64,000 bases of DNA from assembly GCF_007559335.1 (NCBI RefSeq), contig NZ_VMBG01000002.1, forward strand, positions 310,001 through 374,000, given 5' to 3'. Both the position numbers and the translations under genes were made by a program. This document shows, one piece after another, positions 15,780-23,061 of this stretch. Under the pieces are notes generated by a model. It saw nothing but the letters and a program-made list of their open reading frames with translations, ran no database searches and was not told the origin of the DNA. Numbering within the stretch: position 1 is the first letter of the stretch; the number at the start of each line of letters is the position of its first letter. Origin of the DNA: Rariglobus hedericola. Its GTDB lineage: Bacteria > Verrucomicrobiota > Verrucomicrobiia > Opitutales > Opitutaceae.

Positions 15780-17162
15780 TCAACCTTCGCCGACAGAAGC
15801 AGTGTCCGGGGTTGAGCCGGGGTTTTTCACGCGTTCGCGCACGAAGAGCAGGTGTCGGCGGAGCCAGTAAAAGCGGTCGGCGAAGGAGGCGGGGACTTTG
15901 AGGCGGTTGACGGCGACTTCGATCTCTTCGAGTTGAGTCAGTAGCTCCTGCACGCGTTCGGGCGTGAGGGGCTCGTAGGTTTCGCGCTCCACGCGCAACA
16001 GCGGGCGGTAACAACGATAGAGTTTTAATTGGATGCGGAAACGATAGGCGACCGGCATGAGGCGGATCGCGGGAATCACCACCAACATAAGGGGCACGAC
16101 GGCGACGAGCAGACGGTTGAGCAAGCTGGCCACCCAGAACGAACTGACGACGCGGTAGAGAATGCCTTTGCCGGATTTGTAGTAACGCACGGCGTCGTCG
16201 CTCAGCGGGAAATCATGCTCCACGAGCACGGGGAAATCACCGCGTTTCTGGAGCAGGCTGGCGTTTCCGTGAACTTGTTTGGCGACATCGAGCAACAAGT
16301 CGGAGAGGGCGGAGTGCAGGCCTTCGCGGGCGACGAGCTCGACGACGGGACCGACGAGCACGACGTCTTGCGCGGGCAGGTTTTTGCCGAGATCGAGCGA
16401 GCCCTGCGGGAGGGAGATTTTATTGAGGAAGGTATTGCGGCGCACATAGGCGTCGGCCTGCGTGAACGTGAACAACTGGATGCCCGGGGCGCGCCCGAGG
16501 CTGCGCAGGGTTTGCGTCGAGGCGGAGTCGCCCATGAGGAAAACCGCATCGAGCTGCCCTTGGAGTAATGCTTCGGCGGCGGACGAGGAATCGAGATCGC
16601 TGAAAACCGTGGGCGCGCCGGAGATGCCGTTGGCCTGGAGCAACGTTTGCACGATGGCACGGGTGGCGCTGCCGGTGGAGCCGATGGCGATGCGTTGGCC
16701 TTCGAGTTGCGAGAGGCGGCTGATGGTTGTGTTGCCCCGGTAGAAGACCCAGAGTGGCTGGTAGCCGACGCTTCCGAGCGACATCAAGCCGTCGAGCTTT
16801 TGCTCCTTGGCGATGCCGCCGGAAATGAAACCGATGTCCACGATCTCGCCGTTGGGGCCTTTGGTGAGCATGCGGTCGAGATTGTTGAGCGAACCGGACG
16901 AAGGGAGGACTTCGAGGGTCACGCCGTGCTTGGCGAGCGCATCCTTGTAGGCGCCGGCCCAGCGTTGGAAGGAGCTGCCTTCAGGTCCGCTGGTTATGTA
17001 AAGTTTCCGCGGCGGGGCGGATTTGACGACCCAGATGACGGCTAGCACGCAAAGGCCGGTGATAAACAGGGAGACGACCAGCGCCAGACCCGGGCTAAAG
17101 CCGAAGTTGTCGATCAGCGTGGTGACGAGAGGAAACCGTTTTCTGGCTTTGGGTGTATCCAT
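15780..17162 (-). CDS. TAXI-family solute-binding protein with membrane anchors
   Basis: The ATG at 17162 (MDTPKARKRFP) gives 460 residues; the frame is open further upstream but would overlap the divergent gene. One N-terminal membrane segment is followed by a TAXI-type periplasmic binding domain (LYITSGPEGSSFQRWAGAYK, DIGFISGGIA, IAIGSTGSATRAIVQTLL, LDAVFLMGD). A second membrane segment (LLNRLLVAVVPLMLVVIPAI) and a cytoplasmic tail follow. TAXI proteins usually feed TRAP transporters, but no TRAP permease gene is next to it. The two-anchor layout resembles a sensor or orphan binding protein. Confidence 0.8.
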   Translation of the reverse strand: MDTPKARKRFPLVTTLIDNFGFSPGLALVVSLFITGLCVLAVIWVVKSAPPRKLYITSGPEGSSFQRWAGAYKDALAKHGVTLEVLPSSGSLNNLDRMLTKGPNGEIVDIGFISGGIAKEQKLDGLMSLGSVGYQPLWVFYRGNTTISRLSQLEGQRIAIGSTGSATRAIVQTLLQANGISGAPTVFSDLDSSSAAEALLQGQLDAVFLMGDSASTQTLRSLGRAPGIQLFTFTQADAYVRRNTFLNKISLPQGSLDLGKNLPAQDVVLVGPVVELVAREGLHSALSDLLLDVAKQVHGNASLLQKRGDFPVLVEHDFPLSDDAVRYYKSGKGILYRVVSSFWVASLLNRLLVAVVPLMLVVIPAIRLMPVAYRFRIQLKLYRCYRPLLRVERETYEPLTPERVQELLTQLEEIEVAVNRLKVPASFADRFYWLRRHLLFVRERVKNPGSTPDTASVGEG

Positions 17163-17268
17163 GGAGTGGGCGCGGGGCCGAGGTTGGCCGGTGCGTGAAA
17201 AGATGCAATGGAGCAACCGTCGCCAAGCGCTCGTTGACTGATTTATGCGGACACGCACAACAAGACGC

Positions 17269-18201
17269 ATGAGTTCCGCTCCCACTCTTCTCGTTCTCGC
17301 CGCCGGCATGGGCTCCCGCTACGGCGGTTTGAAGCAAGTCGATCCCGTCGGGCCTTCGGGTGAGACGATTCTGGATTACGCGGTATTCGATGCGATCCGC
17401 GAAGGATTCGGGCGCGTGGTGTTCGTGATCCGCAAGGAATTCGAAGAGGCGTTCCGCACGCAGGTCGCCGCGAAATACGCGGACAAAGTGAAAGTGGATT
17501 ATGTGTTTCAAGCGCTTGATGCGCTGCCGCCGGGCTTCGCCGTGCCGGAAGGGCGCGAGAAACCCTGGGGCACGGGCCATGCGGTGTGGTGTGCGCGCGA
17601 TGCGGTGACGGAGCCGTTTGCGGTGATCGGGGCGGACGACTTTTTCGGTCGCGATGCGTTCCGGCAGCTGGCGTTGTTTTTGCGCGAGGGCGCAGCGACG
17701 GAGATCGAGGATGCCGCGCCGAATTTCGCGATGATCGGCTACCGGCTCGCAAACACGTTGTCGGAAAACGGGGCGGTGTCGCGTGGCGTGTGTGCCACGG
17801 GCGGCGATGGTTATCTGGAAAAAGTGGTTGAGCACACCGGCATCCGTCGCGAGGAAGTCGCCGCCACTGCAACCGGCGATGCGGACGCCGAAAAAAAATA
17901 CACGGGTGAAGAAACCGTCTCGATGAACTGCTGGGCGTTTACGCCGGAGTTCTTCACGGGACTTAACGAACAGTTCGAAGCGTTCCTCGAAGCGCGTGGT
18001 GCTGAGATGAAGTCGGAATTTTATCTGCCCGAAGCGGTGTCCGAACAAGTGGCGGAAGGCTTGGCCACGGTCGAGGTTCGCACGACGAGCGCGAGCTGGT
18101 TTGGTGTCACGTATCGTGAGGACAAGCCGCGCGTGCAGGTGGCGCTGGCCGAGCTGGTGGCCGGGGGCGACTACCCGGCGCAGCTTTTCCCTGTTGCCTG
18201 A
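17269..18201 (+). CDS. Sugar-phosphate nucleotidyltransferase-like protein
   Basis: The ATG at 17269 gives 310 residues beginning MSSAPTLLVLAAGMGSRYGG. That is the nucleotide-binding signature LAAGxGxRxGG of the GT-A-like nucleotidyltransferase fold. KQVDPVGPSGETILDYAVFD, KPWGTGHAVW and FAVIGADDFFG follow, with the Asp pair expected to bind metal. It probably activates a sugar phosphate to an NDP-sugar, but the exact substrate cannot be read. It is divergent from the TAXI gene, with 106 bases between the starts. Confidence 0.75.
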   Translation: MSSAPTLLVLAAGMGSRYGGLKQVDPVGPSGETILDYAVFDAIREGFGRVVFVIRKEFEEAFRTQVAAKYADKVKVDYVFQALDALPPGFAVPEGREKPWGTGHAVWCARDAVTEPFAVIGADDFFGRDAFRQLALFLREGAATEIEDAAPNFAMIGYRLANTLSENGAVSRGVCATGGDGYLEKVVEHTGIRREEVAATATGDADAEKKYTGEETVSMNCWAFTPEFFTGLNEQFEAFLEARGAEMKSEFYLPEAVSEQVAEGLATVEVRTTSASWFGVTYREDKPRVQVALAELVAGGDYPAQLFPVA

Positions 18202-18231
18202 AGACGTGCGGCGCGACACTGGTAATTGGAA

Positions 18232-18321
18232 ATGTCCCTCCGCCTGAAATTCTTCGTGTTGTCCACCAAGCTCGCGCTGTCCGTGCGCGGTTGGTGGCGG
18301 AGCCTGGTTGGACGATGGTGA
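18232..18321 (+). CDS. Possible 29-codon small ORF
   Basis: ATG at 18232, stop at 18319-18321. The peptide is short, basic and Trp-rich (MSLRLKFFVLSTKLALSVRG, then WWRSLVGRW). It lies between the nucleotidyltransferase stop and the terminator at 18355. Coding is not proven: there is no clear ribosome-binding site, and the surrounding sequence could instead be a structured 3' UTR. Confidence 0.25.
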   Translation: MSLRLKFFVLSTKLALSVRGWWRSLVGRW

Positions 18322-18354
18322 CGCGCGTCTGAACGCTCCCTCGCATCCAACCGC

Positions 18355-18381
18355 AACCCGACTCAATCGAGCCGGGTTTTT
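18355..18381 (+). terminator. Rho-independent terminator
   Basis: AACCCGACTC (18355-18364) pairs with GAGCCGGGTT (18369-18378) with one mismatch, loop AATC, followed by a T-run. It ends the nucleotidyltransferase transcript. Confidence 0.75.
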
Positions 18382-18438
18382 TCATGCCCGAAATCGGGCG
18401 CGTCTCCGCAACTGCCTCACGTCGTTTTCTGTCTCATC

Positions 18439-19197
18439 ATGAACTCCCTTTTGATTCCGTCGGTTTCCGTATCGTCCGTTTCTCCTTCGTTTGAATTGTC
18501 TTCAGTCGCGTTCTTTGGCCGCTCTCTGGCCGAGTATGCGAAGTTTTTCCCGCTCGATGTCGCCGCACTGCGCGGGCGCGCCGTGCTGGATGTTGCGGCG
18601 GGTCCGTCGGCCTTCACGGCCGAGGCAACGCGCTGTGGCATTCGTGCCACGGCGGTTGATCCTTTGTATGGCTGCTCGCCCGAAACGCTGTCGGCGCATG
18701 TGCGGCTCGATTATGCGCGCACGTTGCGACAGATGCGGGCGAAGCCGGAGATCTTCCGGCTAAAGTCCTTCGCGTCGCTGGATGAAGCGGAGCGCGAACG
18801 TCGGACAGCGGCGGAGATATTCCTGGCGGATTATGAGGCGGGTTTTTTGGACAACCGTTATGTGGGCGGAGCGTTGCCGCGACTGCCGTTTGCCGACGGG
18901 GCGTTCGATGTCGTGCTCTGCGCGCACCTGTTGTTTATTTATGAACGGTTGTTCGATTACGCATTTCATCTCGCGGCGTGCCGGGAGCTGGTGCGCGTGA
19001 GTCGGGATGAGGTGCGCATCCATCCGGTGTGCGGACCGGATGGAAAACCGTATCGAGAGCTCGGCCGGTTGCGGGCGGATCTGGCGAGGGAGGGAATCGC
19101 GTCGTCGGTGGTTTCGGTGGATTACGAATTTTTCAGGGGCAGCGACACGACGCTGGTTTTGCGGCGGGTTGCAAGAAATGGCCTGCTTGCCCTGTGA
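18439..19197 (+). CDS. SAM-dependent methyltransferase-like protein
   Basis: 252 residues. The class I methyltransferase motif I is AVLDVAAGPSAFTAEA (about residues 48-63), followed by GIRATAVDPLYG (acidic residue at the end of strand 2), and FADGAFDVVLCAHLLFIY (motif IV region). The C-terminus ends in a beta-strand pair (VVSVDYEFFRGSDTTLVLRR), normal for the fold. The substrate is not evident. It stands alone between a terminator and the AraC gene. Confidence 0.75.
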   Translation: MNSLLIPSVSVSSVSPSFELSSVAFFGRSLAEYAKFFPLDVAALRGRAVLDVAAGPSAFTAEATRCGIRATAVDPLYGCSPETLSAHVRLDYARTLRQMRAKPEIFRLKSFASLDEAERERRTAAEIFLADYEAGFLDNRYVGGALPRLPFADGAFDVVLCAHLLFIYERLFDYAFHLAACRELVRVSRDEVRIHPVCGPDGKPYRELGRLRADLAREGIASSVVSVDYEFFRGSDTTLVLRRVARNGLLAL

Positions 19198-19243
19198 GGC
19201 AGGCGTCATCAGGGTTTGGACGTTCGAACCCCTTTGTCCATTT

Positions 19244-20137
19244 ATGGAATCCGCTCCCAATATACTGACAGGTGTTCTCTCCAGGGAGGAGGTTCATGCG
19301 CAGGTGCATTGGGTGTATAAAGGAGCTCCGGCGAGCAGCAACGAGGACTGGGGGAGATTCTTGGAAGTCCCCGGCTCGGTCTTCTTCGTAGAGAAGGGGT
19401 GCATCGAACTGGCATTCGAAAACGGACAAACGGTGAGGTGCGAGGCGGGCGATCTTTTTTTAGGATCTCGCACGGTGCGCAATCACCGCATTACCGCGGG
19501 TTCGCAGGTGTTGTCGGTCGGTTATGACCTTATGTGGGCGACGCGACACCCGGTCTATGCGCAAGGACTCAATGTGCGTATCTCCGCCGAAGCACGTAAG
19601 GCGAATGTCGCCTATCGCCGGTTGCTTACGGCCTCACTGGCGTTGTTGCGCGAGTTTCATCCGGACAGGAGGGAAGTCGATTTTGTAACGGCGTCGCATG
19701 TGCCGCCGTCGGATGCAGGCAGTTCGATCCGGCAGCAGCTCGCGTTTTGGAATTGGTTCAGCCGTCTGCATCCGGTGTTTGAGCTTCACGGGATCGCGCC
19801 GGATTTTCCGATGGCTCGCAGTGCGATCGTGCGGGAAGTGAAGGATATCGTGGACCGGTATCCATTGAGCGCATCCTTCCGCGACATCGCCAAAAAGGTG
19901 GAACTGCCGGTGGGGTGGAGGCGGGTGCAACAGTTATTCCAAGACGAGCTGCACCAGACTCCACACGATTACTTCCATACCCGGCGTATGGATCATGCGC
20001 GCCGGCGTTTGCGGATGCGGGGAGTGAGCGTGAAAGAGGTCGCCGGTGAGCTCGGCTTCCATTCGCTTTCCCACTTTTCAGACTGGTTCAAGAAGAGCAG
20101 CGGCCTGTCGCCGCGCCAGTTCTTGCTCGGGCCGTGA
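19244..20137 (+). CDS. AraC-family transcriptional regulator
   Basis: The start at 19244 (MESAPNILTGVLSREEVHAQ) gives 297 residues; the frame is open further upstream, but that part overlaps the methyltransferase gene. An N-terminal cupin-like sensor domain (VFFVEKGCIELAFENGQTVR, CEAGDLFLGSRTVRNHRI) precedes two C-terminal helix-turn-helix units: SASFRDIAKKVELPVGWRRV and SVKEVAGELGFHSLSHFSDW, ending with FKKSSGLSPRQF. AraC proteins of this layout commonly regulate carbohydrate genes. It is convergent with the PEP-CTERM gene, with a gap of only ten bases. Confidence 0.88.
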   Translation: MESAPNILTGVLSREEVHAQVHWVYKGAPASSNEDWGRFLEVPGSVFFVEKGCIELAFENGQTVRCEAGDLFLGSRTVRNHRITAGSQVLSVGYDLMWATRHPVYAQGLNVRISAEARKANVAYRRLLTASLALLREFHPDRREVDFVTASHVPPSDAGSSIRQQLAFWNWFSRLHPVFELHGIAPDFPMARSAIVREVKDIVDRYPLSASFRDIAKKVELPVGWRRVQQLFQDELHQTPHDYFHTRRMDHARRRLRMRGVSVKEVAGELGFHSLSHFSDWFKKSSGLSPRQFLLGP

Positions 20138-20147
20138 GTGCGGGATT

Positions 20148-20894
20148 TTACGACAGGCGCTGACGGCGCGAGCGGCGGATGAGGACGAGGCCGAGGGAAG
20201 CGATGCCGGCGAGGGCGGCGTAGGTGCTCGGCTCGGGGACGGCGGAGACAGTGCCGTCGATTTGGAACCAGTTAAATTGGCTGGAGCTGCTGGTCCAACT
20301 TGCGGGATTCGAGGTCCCGCCGAACACGGCGTATCCGCTACCGGCGACGCCCGTGGGGGCGACCGTGCCGTTGCCGTTGAGCCAGTTGAATTCCTGAACG
20401 GTGTCCGTCACGAAGTTGAGCTGGCGAACAATAATAAGGTAGCGGGTGCTGGCGTTGAGCGTGATCGAGGCGGCGGGGGTGAACGTGTAGTTGGCCGCAG
20501 TGGTGCCGGCGTTGAGCGTAGGATTCGTGAAGGTTCCGACCAATGTGTTGGCCTGACCGGCTGAACCGGAGCCGGCGGTGCCGGCGTTGGCGGTGTAGAT
20601 CGAGACAGTCGGGACATCGACGCCGGGATTATCGTTCACGTTATTCAGGCGCAGGGTGAGGCTGGTGACACTGTAGGAAGTGAGTCCCATGGTGAACCCG
20701 ATACCTTTGCCGGTGACCATGTTGCTGCCTCCGCTATTGACGGCGTTGATCTGTGATCCGGCCCCGCTCTGACCGCCGTCGTTGGTGTAGCCGGCCAGGT
20801 TTCCGAAGATGATATCGGCGCGAACGGAGCCGACGCAAAGCGTGCACAGGGCGGCCAAAATCAGGAGGGAGCTCGTGAGGCGTGGGGTTTGCAT
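20148..20894 (-). CDS. PEP-CTERM protein with choice-of-anchor-R-like domain
   Basis: The ATG at 20894 (MQTPRLTSSLLILAALCTLC) begins a signal peptide and gives 248 residues. The middle is a beta-rich domain (GKGIGFTMGLTSYSVTSLTL, NDNPGVDVPTVSIYTAN) like the choice-of-anchor R family. The C-terminus is a complete PEP-CTERM tail: VPEPSTYAALAGIASLGLVL then RRSRRQRLS. Such tails are cut by an exosortase and are linked to exopolysaccharide-associated surface proteins. No exosortase gene is in this window. Divergent from deoA. Confidence 0.85.
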   Translation of the reverse strand: MQTPRLTSSLLILAALCTLCVGSVRADIIFGNLAGYTNDGGQSGAGSQINAVNSGGSNMVTGKGIGFTMGLTSYSVTSLTLRLNNVNDNPGVDVPTVSIYTANAGTAGSGSAGQANTLVGTFTNPTLNAGTTAANYTFTPAASITLNASTRYLIIVRQLNFVTDTVQEFNWLNGNGTVAPTGVAGSGYAVFGGTSNPASWTSSSSQFNWFQIDGTVSAVPEPSTYAALAGIASLGLVLIRRSRRQRLS

Positions 20895-21034
20895 GAGGTT
20901 AACATGCTGGGCGTCCAAGGACGTCACAACGGGAGGTGCTTCCATAATAGCGAAGTTCGCTTCAAGAAAAACGAAACACGCTTCCCTACGGCCGAGGGCT
21001 TGCACCGGAGGCGCGGTGTGGCTGGCTTGGAGCC

Positions 21035-22330
21035 ATGACGTTTTTGCCGCAGCAGGTGATCGCACGGAAACGGGACGGGCATGTGTTGTCGTCGGATGAG
21101 ATCGCGGCGTTTGTGCGGGGAGCGACTGATGGGTCGTGGGCCGACTACCAGTTGAGTGCGATGCTCATGGCGATTTTTGTTCGCGGGATGACCACGGTGG
21201 AAACCGTGGCGTTGACCGATGCGATGATGAAGTCGGGCGTCGTCGCCGACCTGTCTTCGGTGAAGGCACCCAAGGTCGACAAGCACTCGACGGGTGGGGT
21301 CGGCGATAAAATCTCTATTCACCTCGCGCCGATGATCGCGGCGTGTGGAGTGGCCGTGCCGATGATCAGCGGACGCGGGCTGGGGCACACGGGTGGAACG
21401 CTGGACAAGCTGGAGGCGATCCCGGGATTTCGCGTGGGGCTCTCGCTGGAGGAATATCGCGAGCGCGTGGAGCGCGTGGGATGTGCACTCATCGGGCAGA
21501 CCAAGGACCTGGCACCGGCGGACAAAAAACTTTATGCGTTGCGCGACGTTACAGCGACGGTCGAGTGCCTGCCGCTCATCTGTGCGTCGATCATGTGCAA
21601 AAAACTCGCCGAGGGCATCGATGCGCTCGTGCTCGATGTGAAATTTGGCGGCGGTGCGTTTATGAAAAAGAAAGAGGATGCGCGCGCCTTGGCGCAGGCG
21701 ATGGTGGATATCGGCAACGCGATGGGGAAACCGACGCGCGCCCTGCTCACCGCAATGGATCAGCCGCTTGGGCGCGCGGTGGGCAATGCGCTCGAAGTGG
21801 CCGAGTGCGTGGAGTGTTTAAAAGGAAACGGGCCCGCGGATTTGATGGAGGTGACATATGCGCTGGGGGCGGAGATGTTGTGTCTCGCGAAAGTGGCCAA
21901 GGACGCGAAGGACGGAGAGACGCGGTTACGCGAGGTGGTCGCGAATGGCGCGGCGTTGAAGAAATTTTATGAGATTGTGGCAGCGCAGGGCGGAGGCGAT
22001 TTGGACGCGATGCCGCGGGCGAAGTTTTTGAAGGAAGTGCGGGCGACGACAGGCGGCTACGTGCAGTCGGTCGACGCGATGACGGTGGCACTGGCGGCGC
22101 TGCGATTAGGCGCGGGTCGGGTGAAGGCCGAGGATGCGGTCGATCACGCGGTGGGCTTCACCGCACTCGTGAAAATCGGTGAACGTGTTGCGGCGGGTGA
22201 TGTGCTCGCGGTGGTTCACGCAAACGACGAGGCGAAGCTGGCGGCCGCGCAGGCGGAGATCGCCAAGGCGGTCGTCATCGGCGACGCGGAGGTGTTGCCG
22301 GTTCAGTTGGTGGATTCGGTGGTGGGTTGA
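21035..22330 (+). CDS. deoA: Thymidine/pyrimidine-nucleoside phosphorylase
   Basis: 431 residues, normal length. The phosphate-binding signature KHSTGGVGDK is at residues 83-92, GRGLGHTGGTLDKLE follows shortly after, and DVKFGGGAFMKKKEDARALA is the second family block. It converts thymidine or uridine plus phosphate to base and (deoxy)ribose 1-phosphate, so it acts in nucleoside salvage in the cytoplasm. Its last 28 bases overlap the end of the convergent gene on the minus strand. There is no other nucleoside gene nearby. Confidence 0.93.
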   Translation: MTFLPQQVIARKRDGHVLSSDEIAAFVRGATDGSWADYQLSAMLMAIFVRGMTTVETVALTDAMMKSGVVADLSSVKAPKVDKHSTGGVGDKISIHLAPMIAACGVAVPMISGRGLGHTGGTLDKLEAIPGFRVGLSLEEYRERVERVGCALIGQTKDLAPADKKLYALRDVTATVECLPLICASIMCKKLAEGIDALVLDVKFGGGAFMKKKEDARALAQAMVDIGNAMGKPTRALLTAMDQPLGRAVGNALEVAECVECLKGNGPADLMEVTYALGAEMLCLAKVAKDAKDGETRLREVVANGAALKKFYEIVAAQGGGDLDAMPRAKFLKEVRATTGGYVQSVDAMTVALAALRLGAGRVKAEDAVDHAVGFTALVKIGERVAAGDVLAVVHANDEAKLAAAQAEIAKAVVIGDAEVLPVQLVDSVVG

Positions 22331-23061
22331 CGCGGGATACGCGGGGTGTCCACGAGTATGCGGAGCTCGAGGTCGGTCGATCCCGGGCGTGGCGGGACCA
22401 TGACGATCAGCGAGCGGGCGAAGGGCCAGGCCTCGCCGCTGCCCTGGTAGAGCAGGCGTCCGCCGGCCTGCGGATCGTTGATCGCTATCCCCAACGGGAA
22501 CGTGCCGACCTGTAGTGGATTGTCAGATACGACCGAATAGGGGCGGGCGGGCGAAATGCCAGGAGCCACCTCGCCCTCGAACGACGCGACCTTGACCAGC
22601 AGGGGAACGCCGGTCGCGTTGAAGAAGCGCACGCTGCGCAGAGGGAAGGCTTTGAGTCCGTCGTCGACGGCGACGAGTTGAACCTGCGGGCCGGTTCCCG
22701 CGGCGGTGCTAAAGATCACGAGCGCCTTGGCGGCGGCTTCGGGCCAGGCGGTTTCGGCCACGGGGACGTAGGTTTTCTGGCGTGTTTCGGGATCGATGCG
22801 TTCGACGCCGAAGACGAGCGGCTTCGGGCCGCCGGTGAGTTTGATGGGCACGGAACGGCTGTTAGGGAGAAACGCCAGTTTCACGGGTGGTTTGCCGGCG
22901 GGCAGAAAGTAAAGCTGCTCCCAGAGCGGGGAGTCGATGGGCGCATACACGGTGAACACCAAGGCGGTGTCCGTGGCCGGCGGCTGGGCGGTCAGGGAAG
23001 CTCCGCACAGAATGAAGAGAGCGGAGACGAGAAGAATCAGATGTCGGACGCGGAGAGCCAT
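22303..23061 (-). CDS. Secreted protein of unknown function, last gene of operon A
   Basis: 252 residues with a signal peptide (HLILLVSALFILCGASLTAQ). The rest is a beta-rich extracellular-type domain with blocks such as FTVYAPIDSPLWEQLYFLPA and VRFFNATGVPLLVKVASFEG. No family is recognised. Its start overlaps the end of the large pseudopilin-like gene by 25 bases, so the two are probably cotranslated and may work together in an envelope assembly. Confidence 0.55.
   Translation of the reverse strand: MALRVRHLILLVSALFILCGASLTAQPPATDTALVFTVYAPIDSPLWEQLYFLPAGKPPVKLAFLPNSRSVPIKLTGGPKPLVFGVERIDPETRQKTYVPVAETAWPEAAAKALVIFSTAAGTGPQVQLVAVDDGLKAFPLRSVRFFNATGVPLLVKVASFEGEVAPGISPARPYSVVSDNPLQVGTFPLGIAINDPQAGGRLLYQGSGEAWPFARSLIVMVPPRPGSTDLELRILVDTPRIPRQPTTESTN

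Noticed and set aside
20890-20905. LacI operator upstream of the 20148 PEP-CTERM gene
   Set aside because: GAGGTTAACATG has only a half-site and lacks the TTTACC part.
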